Positions 31,401-42,800 of a stretch of 64,000 bases of DNA are shown one piece after another. Position 1 is the stretch's first letter, and every line of letters starts with the position of its first letter. The notes under the pieces are model-generated. The model had not been told where the DNA came from. It was given only the letters and a program-made list of their open reading frames with translations, and did not search any database. Position numbers and translations under genes: made by a program. The DNA is from Pempheris klunzingeri (lineage: Eukaryota > Chordata > Actinopteri > Acropomatiformes > Pempheridae): positions 15,516,328 to 15,580,327 of the forward strand of contig NC_092019.1 in the NCBI RefSeq assembly GCF_042242105.1, given 5' to 3'.

Positions 31401-33930
31401 ACTCCCGGTCAGCAAAGTGTGACTCACATTGCAAGTCATTTAATGCGGGGCAGTGAGAATGCAGGATATTGCATATCACCTGCAGTGCAAAAAATGTGAG
31501 CGTCCAAATTTAAACTTTTATGGATTAAAGAGGAGCTCAGGTGTCACTCCCTCTTCATGTAATTTAAACCATGTTCCGTATCCCGTCCAGAGGCTCACAG
31601 CATTATTTTGCCATGCAGGTCGGAGACCCGAACGCTTTCCTGCACTACTGGGTTCTGAGAGTGGCTTTTTCTGGAGCGACAGCCTGCGTGGCTCACATCG
31701 ATGGATCAGATCTGTACGGAGGAAAAATACATGCACACACATTCCTGTCATTGTCAAGTGTTTCATAACTTAAACATCCAAGATTAGATGCTGATTATGA
31801 CCAAACCGATACTTCTCTGCCTTTCTTTGTCTCCTCCCTGTTCCCCAAAGGTTTATCGCCAATGCAGGAGATGCTCGGGCAGTGTTGGGTGTGCAGGAGG
31901 AGGATGGTTCATTCAGCTGTCACACACTCTCTAATGACCACAGCGCCCAGAATGAGGATGAGATGGCTCGGATACGGGGTGAACACCCTCCATCAGAGAG
32001 GAAGACCGTTATACGACAGGTACCACACCTGCTAATTTACTCAGTGCGGTTTTTGTTCCAGTGTTTATTAAAACCTCTCTGTCTGCTTTTTTTTTTTCTT
32101 TTTCAGGACCGATTGCTTGGCCTCCTCATGCCATTCCGTGCGTTCGGGGATGTGAAGTTCAAGTGGAGTATTGACCTGCAGAAGTGTGTATTGGAGTCCG
32201 GACCTGATCAGCTCCATGAAAACGAGCACACCAAGTTTATCCCTCCAAACTACCACACACCCCCCTACCTGACCGCCGAGCCTGAGATCACGTACCACAA
32301 GCTGCGGCCACAGGATCGCTTCGTGGTGAGAGGAGAGGCTCAGTTTCATCATAAACGGAGATTTATAGTCTGATATTCAGACTGAATTACCAGCTATAAC
32401 ATGGATACAAGACCAGGTGTATTTGAATCGCTGAGTTAATCGAGGCGTTTCCTCTGGCAGTTCAGAGGTGTGGAACCAGGGGAGGAATTTTCAAGCCTCT
32501 ACAAAATGCTAGACTGAAACTAAGATGCATTATGGATCAGGCCTCTGTGTCCTGGTTACTGACAGCCGTTGCTAGCATGTTAATTCTGAGATCTAACTAA
32601 ATTACAAAATGAAACTCTTGGCAGGTAAATGTGGTCTTCATGCTGTGGGATGTTTTTTTTTTTTTTTTTTGTTAAAACCAAAGTACAAAAATCAGGGCTG
32701 TCTTTCTTTAGACAACTCCTCTAGCTTTTAGGCTGATGACTGCACATTTTTAAAAAAAATCCCTCAAATGCACAAATTTTATCAATCAAATAGACATTTT
32801 TTTCCTCTTAAAGGGTCATAGTCCAGAAAGGTCAGGATCCACTAAGCTGGTCTAACAAGTCATTAACTCTTGGAGAAATTGTACTGTGCACCACAACAGG
32901 TAGTCTGACATCTATCAGGCTGTTCTCTGACACTATCACTTCATTATTGTGGTTCTTCTTTAGTTACAGATTCAACCTCCCCTTGGTGTGTGAGGCATGA
33001 CATCTGGTCACAGCTGTGAAGTAGTTCAACTAAAATGACAGTTTATTGTTCTTTTCCAAGCTTTGTAGGGTTTAAAGGGACGCCTGCTAAGAGTTACTCT
33101 TGCCTTATATATATATCTTTTTTCTTTTCTGACAGGTCATTAGCAGAGTGGGTTTAAGTTTATTACAGTTTGGGATTTTATTATTCATGACAGCACGGTG
33201 AGAGCAGCAGCACACCTCCCTCCTGATACTCTCCAGTTAAACACTAACGACAGGGTTGTCTCTGTGTGTTCAAGTGTGTTTTAGCCCAAATGAGTGAGCA
33301 GAATGTAAATTTGAAAGTAGCTGTTCGAATATTATTTATTCAGCTTTAGCAGTATGTTACACATCTTTATCTACAGCTGTATGTATAAAGAAAGAAGAAA
33401 GAATTTGTTTTTGTCTTTATTATCATCAAGTTTCCAGTGGCAGCCTCCTTTACTGACCTCACTGTTGGTATTTCAACTTTCAACTCAACAGATAACATGT
33501 GATCAACTTGTGTTTTCTGATTCCAACACTCCTCTGTCTTTCCCTGCAGGTGATTGGCTCTGACGGCCTCTGGGAGACCCTCCACAGACAGGAAGTGGTT
33601 CGCATTGTGGGGGAGTATTTAACGGGGGTGCACCAGCGTCAGCCCCTCAAAGTTGGAGGCTACAGGGTCACCCTGGGGCAGATGCAGGGGCTGCTTGAAG
33701 AGAGAAAAGCTCGCCTGTCCTCAGCTTTCGAGGATCAAAACTCAGCGACCCACCTGATGCGTCACGCTGTGGGAAACAACGAGTTCGGCACGGTTGACCA
33801 CGAGAGGCTGTCGAAAATGCTGTCGCTGCCTGAGGAGCTGGCTCGCATGTACCGCGATGACATCACCATTATCATCGCTCAGTTCAACCCTCATGTGATT
33901 GGAGCACAGAGACAGGAAGGACAGTCCTGA
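28445..33930 (+). CDS. pdp1: Pyruvate dehydrogenase phosphatase catalytic subunit 1
   Basis: PDP1 is the Mg2+/Ca2+-dependent PP2C-type phosphatase of the mitochondrial matrix that removes phosphate from PDH E1-alpha and so activates the pyruvate dehydrogenase complex. Coding exons are 28445-28696 (exon from 28432), 28785-28952, 30366-30577, 31018-31099, 31619-31713, 31851-32019, 32107-32325 and 33550-33930, giving 525 aa (human 537). Residues 1-60 are Arg/Ser/Gln-rich with almost no acidic residue, a mitochondrial targeting signal. Then come LTPPQVNSILKANEYSFKVP, APIEDRRSAATC, the metal-binding motif VFDGHAGCACAQ, FSGATACVAHIDG, ANAGDARAVLGVQEEDG, LMPFRAFGDVKFKWSIDLQK, GSDGLWETLHRQ and the C-terminal metal site RDDITIIIAQF. 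Where human PDP1 has VLATDGLWE this protein has VIGSDGLWE. The last intron and the 3' flank carry a 98-99% identical duplication. Confidence 0.95.
28953..30365 (+). other. pdp1 intron with repeats
   Basis: The intron holds the Tc1-like remnant at 29675-29993. A short stretch at 29426-29470 (GAATCAGAAATAATTTATTG, then a GATCC/GAGGGGGAAATTG motif) matches a widespread fish repeat end also seen near 48447. The remainder shows nothing. Confidence 0.5.
29675..29993 (-). mobile_element. Tc1-like transposon, internally deleted (MITE-sized)
   Basis: The ends are perfect 27-bp inverted repeats starting CAGTGGGGCAAAAAAGTATT, flanked by TA on both sides (29673-29674 and 29994-29995), the Tc1/mariner target. 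On the minus strand, 29966-29889 still encodes the last 25 residues of a Tc1 transposase, CENLVKTYRKRLTSVIANKG followed by YITKY and a stop. From memory, autonomous fish copies carry this text about 200 bases before their 3' end. The 5' inverted repeat is joined straight to it, so almost the whole transposase is gone. It cannot move by itself but has both ends. Confidence 0.9.
32757..33389 (+). repeat. Direct duplication, copy A (pdp1 last intron)
   Basis: 633 bp matching 34865-35496. By eye there are seven substitutions and one two-base difference in a TA run, about 98.9% identity. Copy A lies between the last two coding exons and stops abruptly at ATGTATAAA before an unrelated AGAAAGAAG tract. 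Confidence 0.93.
33390..33549 (+). other. End of pdp1 last intron
   Basis: Unique sequence leading to the pyrimidine-rich acceptor CTTTCCCTGCAG before the final coding exon. Confidence 0.7.
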
Positions 33931-34864
33931 GTTGTACAAAAGCCATTGACTGGTTTTATTCTGAGGAGTACACACACACGCACACACACACACACACACA
34001 CCTGTGTAACTGAGCACTGCAGATTTATACATAACCAGACAAACAGACGCAGACAAACAGGTCATATAAAGAAATATCTGTCCGGCAGATGGAGTGAATC
34101 ATTTTAACTATTTATGTAAAGAATTTGTATATTTGTATGCAGTGCTACAGAAGATCCGGTTCGGTATGAAGTGTAAGATCTACTATAAAAACTGGATCAA
34201 AGTCTCTTATACAACATAATATGTTATTTATGCTGCCACCATCCTCTGGCAACCGTCTCATACACACTCCTCTGTGTGGCTGATAAGACACTGTTACAAA
34301 CAGGTTTTTGTGCCAAAAGATTCAACCTCCTCATCTGCTGAAGGACTCAGCGGGGTTGAAATTATAGAAATTCCAAAGAGGGTGAAGGTCGGGACTTTAC
34401 GAGAGGCCTCAGTTGATGCAGCACTGACTCGACCTGCTTTTCTGGTGTGGACTCTAACTGGGCTGTGCCACTATAACACTGCACTCTCTTTCCCTGCTGT
34501 CTGGTTTTGTTATGTTCATCCCAGATTTCTGCATCTGTGAGGCCGACAGAGGACTGTTCATCTGTTGGTTTTTACTTGTTTGTGTATGTCATTATATGAG
34601 CTATTCTTGGCACAGTCCAAACACACATTTTGTCCTGCATTTGCACTGCAGTCCGTTAGTATTTGGACGATGATGTTTACTCGTACAGTGACTGTCAAGT
34701 TTAAATACTGACTTTGTGATCCCAAGAGAAACCTTGGGGGTCACAAGATGATTTTAGGGAGAAAAAAATTATTCCGTTACACCAAATTTGATCTGTTTTC
34801 TCTTAATTTTCCCAGTTGTTTGCGTCTTTAAATGAATATTGGATACTTTTACCTTCAGGCCTGT
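33931..34864 (+). other. pdp1 proximal 3' UTR (inferred)
   Basis: No coding sequence. A CA microsatellite is at 33970-34001. The first good AATAAA beyond the stop is at 35538, so this stretch and copy B are probably transcribed 3' UTR. Confidence 0.5.
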
Positions 34865-35496
34865 AAAATCCCTCAAATGCACAAATTTTATCAATCAAAT
34901 AGACATTTTTTTCCTCTTAAAGGGTCACAGTCCAGAAAGGTCAGGATCCACTAAGCTAGTCTAACAAGTCATTAACTCTTGGAGAAATAGTACTGTGCAC
35001 CACAACAGGTAGTCTGACATGTATCAGGCTGTTCTCTGACACTATCACTTCATTATTGTGGTTCTTCTTTAGTTACAGATTCAACCTCCCCTTGGTGTGT
35101 GAGGCATGACATCTGGTCACAGCTGTGAAGTAGTTCAACTAAAATTACAGTTTATTGTTCTTTTCCAAGCTTTGTAGGGTTTAAAGGGACGCCTGCTAAG
35201 AGTTACTCTTGCCTTATATATATCTTTTTTCTTTTCTGACAGGTCATTAGCAGAGTGGGTTTAAGTTTATTACAGTTTGGGATTTTATTATTCATGACAG
35301 CACGGTGAGAGCAGCAGCACACCTCCCTCCTGATACTCTCCAGTTAAACACTAACGACAGGGTTGTGTCTGTGTGTTCAAGTGTGTTTTAGCCCAAATGA
35401 GTGAGCAGAATGTAAATTTGAAAGTAGCTGTTCGAATATTATTTATTCAGCTTTAGCAGTATGTTACACGTCTTTATCTACAGCTGTATGTATAAA
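34865..35496 (+). repeat. Direct duplication, copy B (pdp1 distal 3' UTR)
   Basis: Partner of 32757-33389. Sequence continuity into the poly(A) signal 40 bases later suggests this is the parental copy; that direction is inferred. Confidence 0.93.
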
Positions 35497-35537
35497 TTGT
35501 AACTTATGTGGGTTAAGTTTTGTATATGGAATGGTTT

Positions 35538-35543
35538 AATAAA
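35538..35543 (+). terminator. Poly(A) signal of pdp1
   Basis: AATAAA about 1.6 kb after the stop, followed within 25 bases by TGTTGTTGTTGTCGTGTGTTTT, a GU-rich downstream element. Confidence 0.65.
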
Positions 35544-35699
35544 ACACTTAATACACACCACTTGGTCCTGTTGTTGTTGTCGTGTGTTTTAGTTGACACA
35601 GGCTGGCCAGAGGTAAACACACGGCCACACCCATGAACACAGCAGGACGTCACTCTAAACTACAACCGTCTGAAGGTCAGTGTGTTTCAGGGTGTGACT

Positions 35700-36345
35700 T
35701 TAGTAGACAGGTACTTTACTTGAGTAAAAACTTGAGGTACTTGTATTTTTTTTTATTTCTATTTTCTACTTTATTGGGAGGAAAATTGTGCCTCAAGCAC
35801 ACAGCTTTAGTTAATACCTGCTTTTCAAATTAAGATTTTACCCAGAAACCATATGAAGAGCTTTTAAAATGTGGTACATTGTTAAAGACTGATATACCTA
35901 AAAGTATCAATTTAAGCTCAAATTAGAGCTAAAAAAGAATTAGTTGATTTGGTCAATTATTTTTCAGGTTCTCACATATGAGGATTTGCTGCGTTCTTGT
36001 CTTAAATTACAGTAAACAATCATGTCTGCCTCCAGTGAACTGTGATGGACATTTCTCACCACTTTCTGACATTTTACAACCAAACAAGTAATCGATTGGT
36101 CAAGGAAACGATTGTTGCAGCCCTAAATAAAATAGTTAAAAATGAACCCCTCAGCATATGCAACCATTAAACACTCAAGGGTCCACTGTTCTGTCACTTC
36201 TGATATTTTAAGTACATTTTCCTGGTACTACTCATATATTGTTAATCCAGTGACATTCTCAGTGCAGGACTTTTGCTTGTAATGGAGTATTTTAGTATGT
36301 ATTTGGATATGTTTTGCTACTTTTACTTTGTCCTCCACCGCTGAG
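35700..36345. repeat. Degenerate fish repeats (ACTTGAGTA family and ATTAGTCGATTAAT family)
   Basis: 35707-35775 and 36265-36340 carry TACTTTACTTGAGTAAAAAC and TGCTACTTTTACTTTGTCC, the ends of a very common teleost non-autonomous element related to the one at 43710-44430. Within it, 35935-36126 matches a second family (TAATCGATTGG...GATTGTTGCAGCCCTAAAT), so the second appears inserted in the first. Families are recognised from memory and not named. Confidence 0.5.
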
Positions 36346-39300
36346 AGACATTTTTAGTTATTTTCATGACAGTCAGTCCAACGGCCACTAGATGATGCTG
36401 CAGTATCAGACAGACCAAAGTGTCAAACAGAGGAGCTTTAACTCATACAAGATCCTGTCATAAACTGGACACGTTGTGTGACAAATGTGTTCTCCAATAA
36501 AAAATAGAATGAAATATATCTGACTAACAGGAATAAATAATATGGTTAGTTAAATAAAATTGAATGTGACGTGTAAAACAAATATTAAGCTTTATACTTT
36601 TCCTTTGACCCCCAATACGTAATACACTGCTTATTTTTCCTTTAGTCAATCCTCATTGATATAAAAAGGGTGGACAAAATAATAGAAACACCTGTCAGTA
36701 TGAGACAGAACAATTCAACAGCACTACAAACTGAGATAATGACATGGCAATTTTTCAATCAATCTGTGATCAAAAACATCCTCATGTGGTTCCAGACAAC
36801 AACATATTGTGTGATTAAGCTTTGAATATTGCTGCTTTTAAATAGTCATTAAACAATGATGTGAGATTGTTCACTATATCCTGCTTATTTATTCGCAAAA
36901 AAATACTTCTATTTATTAGAAACATACACATTTCCTGGGAGGATATTTAATGAATTTAAGAATTTTTGCAGTTCTTTTTTCTTCACCTCAGTTAATCTGC
37001 TGTATCAAAAATACAGAAGGAGGCTTTTCTTCAACGTCTCTTTCTGATCGTCATCACACTGACACACTGTAAGTGTCCAGAGCAACTGGTGTATCTGGTT
37101 TATAGGTGACATTCACTCAGTTTACTGGAAATAAACTCCTCTGTGTATCGTTTTAGTCAGTTACATGTGTCATTTCCGCTGCAGCATGGATGTTTCTCCA
37201 GAACTAATTCGTAAAAGCAGACTGAGTGACATTTGTTTATGGAATTTGTTTACATGCTCGTCCTTTCCAGAGTGGGATTGTGATGCAGGATGTGTAATAA
37301 AAATCATCCCACATAAACAATATTACAACAGAGGAGAGGTCAACACCTATTTTCAGCAAAAGTTATCCACCTCTAGGAGGAGTCACAACTTGTAAGGCCT
37401 CCAATATTTAGAGAACACAGACTACGTTTGTTTTTCTCTCTACAGAAACAGATAACTGTTGTTTAAAATCTGACGCATGTCGCAAATAATTTCTGTCCTC
37501 TGTTGACAAAAGTTTAACATTTAGTACGGAACAGGAGGTGTCTAGCTGTGTCATAGAGCTGCAAAATGCTGGTGAAAAGTTGCGGTTGAGCTGATATCTG
37601 AGGAATATGTTAACGTTAAAGATTAAAATGTAAAATGGGTGATTTCTTTAAGGTTAAACACTTTCCAACACTGTAATTAAAGGAATAACAGACTGCAATA
37701 ATAAAAACTGAAAACCCAATATTTTTGGTCATACGGTGGGATCATTATCTGTCCAAATTGTAAATACGTTTATCAATTTACTTTCTTATTTAGTTTCCTT
37801 TCTTTCTCTCCAGACATTTGTTTGTTGCATCACTGTCGCCTGAGCATTTCCTTACATATATAGAGGTGCTATGATATTCTAATATTCATACTTCAACAAC
37901 ATTTCTATGCAGGTGTGTAATTATCTCTGAGTATGTCATGTACAACGTGCATCATACTAATGAAGCTAAGTCAGATATTTAGCTCTTGTGGTTGCTGTGT
38001 TATGTTTGTATTATTGACGGCGTTTTTGTGTGCTGAAAATCTACTGTTCAAATTTTAAAAAACACTCTGGATGTTGAAAACAGCAAAATAATCATCACGT
38101 TTATACTGTACATCTTCCAGATTAATATAATTACAATCACCAGGCTGATGAATTCCTGGCATTCTGACATAACAAATCTTGATCTGCTGACACCTTTTTG
38201 ACTTTAAACATGCAATACAAACTGGTGTCAAATCAACCCGATTGTGATAGCGAATGTCATACATACTGTTAGTTTCTCTATATTAGGATGAAAGTTTTCC
38301 CCAGCACAGTCTACACTTGATGAACACTTGGGACAAAAACAATGGTGTGTGTCTGTGTGGTGATGGTGACATTTGATATCTCGAGGTAATCGTATCCTAC
38401 ATCACACCGTTTACTCTCCCTGTCTTTCCTCCACCTCTTCTCTTATGTCCCTCAACCATTAAACTTTTTCCCCAGGACATGATGTGTATGTGTGTGTGAT
38501 GTTTTGGAAAGTGTTGCCGGGATACAGGTGAGGAGAGAGTGCAGACATAAACACTGGAAAGGCTCCATGTTGAGTTTGTTGTTGTGAGGCTCTAGCTCAA
38601 TCCTGTGACACTGCTCTACGTTTGGCTTTTGGAAGCTGCAGCAGGCCGTTCAATGACTCATTTCACACACACACACACACACACACACAATCACATGGAC
38701 TGGTAGGATGCATGGTCATGGCAGCACATGTGGCACCCACATTCAACTCTCACATGTGATTGTCTGAGTAAGTTTTTTTGTGTGTGTCGTGGCCTCTTTG
38801 TGCTGCATAAAAGCCCACAATAATGCCATCCACTTTTCAGCACTGCTGTCTCCTTCTGTCTAACAGATGACTCAGAGCATCACACTCTTCATCAGCACCG
38901 TGACCTTGACTGCTCAGCGGCAGACCGGTGGGGAGAGGGATGCAACAGTACTGACTGTAAGCGCAGAGTAAATCTGAAAAAAGAAAGACATTTGAAAAGA
39001 AATCCGAAGAAAGGAAGTTGCGTGTATCGAGTGGAGGTGTGGATGCTCGTGTCTTATGTCACCGATCACCTGCTTCAACATGCATCAGACACACACAATG
39101 ATGATGTGAAAACCAAAGTGGTTCCCAGTTTTTTTGTTTATTGGGAAACAGAGCAGCTATTGCTCATTAAAAAACAGAGTAATTGTCCATTACACAGACA
39201 GTGCATTCAGGGTTTAAGATGTTTCTCAATATTAAAGATATCTCCAGCTGTTGCACAGCATTGGACTTTATATCCAAGCAGAGGCGATTAACAAAACAAG

Positions 39301-39600
39301 CTTGAGGCCAAAAAATACAAATTGAATTATGTGAGATGATGAAACTGCTAATGAAGCACCCTGAGTCTGGGAGTGAAATTTTAATAAATTAGGTTAACAA
39401 GCTTTATAAATGCATGATTAGCATGGGGCCACCCGACAGTTTAATTAAGTATGCGCCTATTAATCAAGCTTAACTCTCTCTTGTAAATAAAATAAAATAA
39501 GCTAAATGTGTGTGTGTTTGTGTGTATCTTTTAGAACTTGAGAGAGAGGACATTATTGGAAAGTTCAGTCGTCACTTCTGCTCTTTTTTTGTTTATTATT
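36346..39600. other. Intergenic pdp1-cdh17
   Basis: The two genes converge here and no gene was found between them. A short repeat-like piece starts at 36670 (GGACAAAATAATAGAAACAC), and a (CA)n tract is at 38664-38689. ORFs at 37165-37395 and 38992-39291 have no protein-like composition or splice context and look like chance. Confidence 0.5.
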
Positions 39601-39615
39601 TCATTTTCGTTTATT
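39592..39615 (-). terminator. Poly(A) signals of cdh17
   Basis: Two TTTATT copies on the plus strand (39592-39597, 39610-39615), AATAAA on minus, about 205-225 bases past the cdh17 stop. Confidence 0.5.
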
Positions 39616-39818
39616 TGTCTATTTTACGAGGAAAATATTCTTTGGTGAACAGAAAAAGGCTGTATATGGACCAGAGTTTGCGTAAAAGTCTGACATTCAT
39701 CTGTCTTCCGTGGCCAGATGTTAAAAAGACGAGAAGGAATGCAATATGTCAGTGAGGGTCCTCACAAGTTTAGAAATACTTGTGTATGTGTATGTGTGTG
39801 TGTTTGGGTGTGTGGTGT

Positions 39819-42800
39819 CTACATCATGGCGTTCCTTTCTACTTCTCTCTCTTCATTCTCGGCTTTCTTCTTGTTCCCTTTATTTATTTGTTTGATCACC
39901 ACGATGAAGACAATAACTGCAAACAAGACAATAAAACTGAAGTCAGTTCCAGCAGGGAACAACATGGAGTCATAAAAACATCAGACTGCACAGTGTGATG
40001 GACACCGGCTCATGTGTGCGTTGGTTTTACCAGATAACGGACATTTACATGAGGTTTGTCAGACTTACTGCAGAATCCCAGAGTGCCAGCCAGGATCCCG
40101 ATGGTGGTTCCCATCCCATAACCTAACCCACGGCTGTCTGGTGCCATGTAGCAGTAGCCCAGCTCGGTGCAGTTACATACTCTCACTGGTGCAGACAGCA
40201 GACAGCGACACACAAATGTTAAACATTTATCAAGGACACGATGTGCCATTTCTTACTGTCTTAATGTTTTTCTCTCAGCCCTTACATGTGAAGAATGTTT
40301 TTTGTCTAACTTGTTGTGTCTATTGTCTATGGTTTGTCTTGTCTTTATGCTGTTTTATCACTCTGTGTTCCCACTGTGTGGGACAGCAGGAATCCTGCAG
40401 GAAACACGGCTGTTATGTTTTTCCTGCTAAAAATGTACACAGAATAAAAATGTAATCTCTAAAGAGGTCTAAAACATATGGGCGCTGTAGTTTTTAGTAA
40501 ACCATACTCAAGCTAGATTGAATCGTGTATTGGTTGGGGACCATTTTGAGTATTTATGGCAGAAAGCTGGTGACTGCGAGATCGGCTCAAAATAAGTTAC
40601 AGCGCCTGTGCTCACGGAAACGAAGCAACATGTCAGGCATTGTAACCGAGCTCTTGAAGGCTACAAAGACAATACATTGTTAGGATTGTTGGTTTTTGTC
40701 TTTTAATGGTATTGGTTGCTAAATGAATTAACTCACCCTGAAATGGCTGTGAAGTTCCCATGCCTGCGTTGTCTCTAATGTTAATGGGGAGCACGAAGGT
40801 TTTGTCTTCAGTCGGCTTTTTCTTCAGGGTCAGTTTAGCTGTTGTAGCTGCGTGACGCACCAAAAGAAAGAAAAGGATTGAAATGATCTGAATCTGCAAC
40901 TTATCAGTTTTATACCATCGTTTGATACAGTAACTTCAGTAGCCCAGTATGTTAGCCTACCATCAATGCTGCGCAGCTCCCAGTTGAGCCATTTCTTGCC
41001 GCTACCCAAGGTGAAGGTGAAGGGCTGGGAGAAGGAGATGCCGTCTGCATCCTGGGCCTTAAGGATGACAGGCTCGGGTTTGGCCACACAGATGAAGGCC
41101 TGTTTCTCTGTCAGTTGGGGGATGTTGTCGTTCACATCGAGCAGCCTCACAGACAGGACGCGCTCTGAGGACTTCTCCGGATTCTCTTCAGAGGGCATGA
41201 AGAGGGTTCAATGATTTGTTGTATCGTCAGTTTTTAAAGGTCAAAGGTGATGAATACATTTAAGTTTCATAACATACACAAATAAAAACGGTATCTATTT
41301 ATGCTATTGATACTGGTGCCATGTTTGGACAGAAATGTTCTGTTGTTTTCGCTGTGTGGCCTTAAACTCTCTCATTATCTCACCCTTCTCAAACGCAGTG
41401 ATGGTGACTTCGAAAGCCTCCAGAGTTTCTCGGTCCAGGGTGCCTTTGGTCTTGATCTCTCCTGTTGCAGCATCGATCTCCAGCCAGCCCTGAGTGTCAC
41501 CATCCAACTTGAAACTACACACACACACACAGACACACGCACACACAACGAGCAGATATTAGAAATCAGGCCACAGGCACTGAACTGGGGCCCTGGGTAA
41601 ATAATGGTAGTCAAAACAAATCAATAGTCTGTTTTGGGTCCACGTGACAGTCCTCACAGATTAAACCTCAAAGTAGCAGCCATTAGGGAGCAGTGTCATT
41701 AAAAACGAAACCAATGCTGATCTACTGGAAGAACTCCCAAGCTGTGAAAGCCATGCGTGCGATGTGTTTGTGTTGTCTTCTGTCATACAGTACATGTTTA
41801 CCCAATCTCTTTGCCCTCTGGATCCACCGCCTCCACTGTGAGCAGCACTGATCCCTTCGTGGTGTTTTCAGGCACAGTCACATCCAGGATGTCCAAACTG
41901 AACTCTGGAGCCTCGTCCACGTCACTGACAGAAACAGTGACGAAGGCTGTGGATTCACTGCCGTACTGCAGGCCCGTCATCAGCGGCTCTGGGTTACGAG
42001 CGTCAATCTGGAGCTTGTAGGTGGATGAGGACTCAAAGTCGAGAGGCTGGTAGGAGACAAGCGCAGTGGTTAGAAAAAGGAGGAATGCTGAGGGTGATGG
42101 CAGAGGCCTGTGTGTCACATGTGGACCTCTATGATGCCATGAAATAAAGGCACAAAAGGCAGCAATACTTAGATTATTAGTCAGATCAGGGCTGACAATT
42201 TTCATAAAGAAATACATGAAATAATAAATATTTTGAATGTTTGTGTGACATTGTCAACTATTTTATTAAACTATTTAATAAGCAGAAACTTGCTGGTTCC
42301 ATCTTCTAAAATGTGATGAGGATTTGCTGATGAGTTTCATATCATTGTGAATTCTACATTTTGAGGTTTTAGACAGTTAGATGAACAAAACAAAACCATT
42401 TTTGTAGAAGAAATAGTGAAGGTAAAATTTTACTATTTCATAACAATTTGTAGAACCACACCATAAATGTATTAAAAAACAAATCAACAAAATAGTCTAT
42501 GATGAAAATATTCATTAGTTGCAACCTAAATACAAAACATACACCACAGGAGGTTAATTGTGAACGTTTTAAGGTATAAAGGAACAACAGTCAAAGATCA
42601 AAGTCGATGAGTTGTACAGTATGAAGCCATCAGTACAGAATGGAGATACCTTACCCTAGCTATGACCAATTGGCCGACACCTTTGCCGTCGGTTTCCACT
42701 GTGAAAACACCATCATCGTCTCCAGCAGAGATGTGGAACTCGATAATTGAGCTGCCGCTGTCTGCATCGTCTGCATCTGTTGCTCTGATGGTCAGCACTG

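Noticed and set aside
37165-39291. ORFs of 76-99 codons between pdp1 and cdh17
   Set aside because: No homologue recognised, no splice context, and lengths expected by chance in AT-rich DNA.
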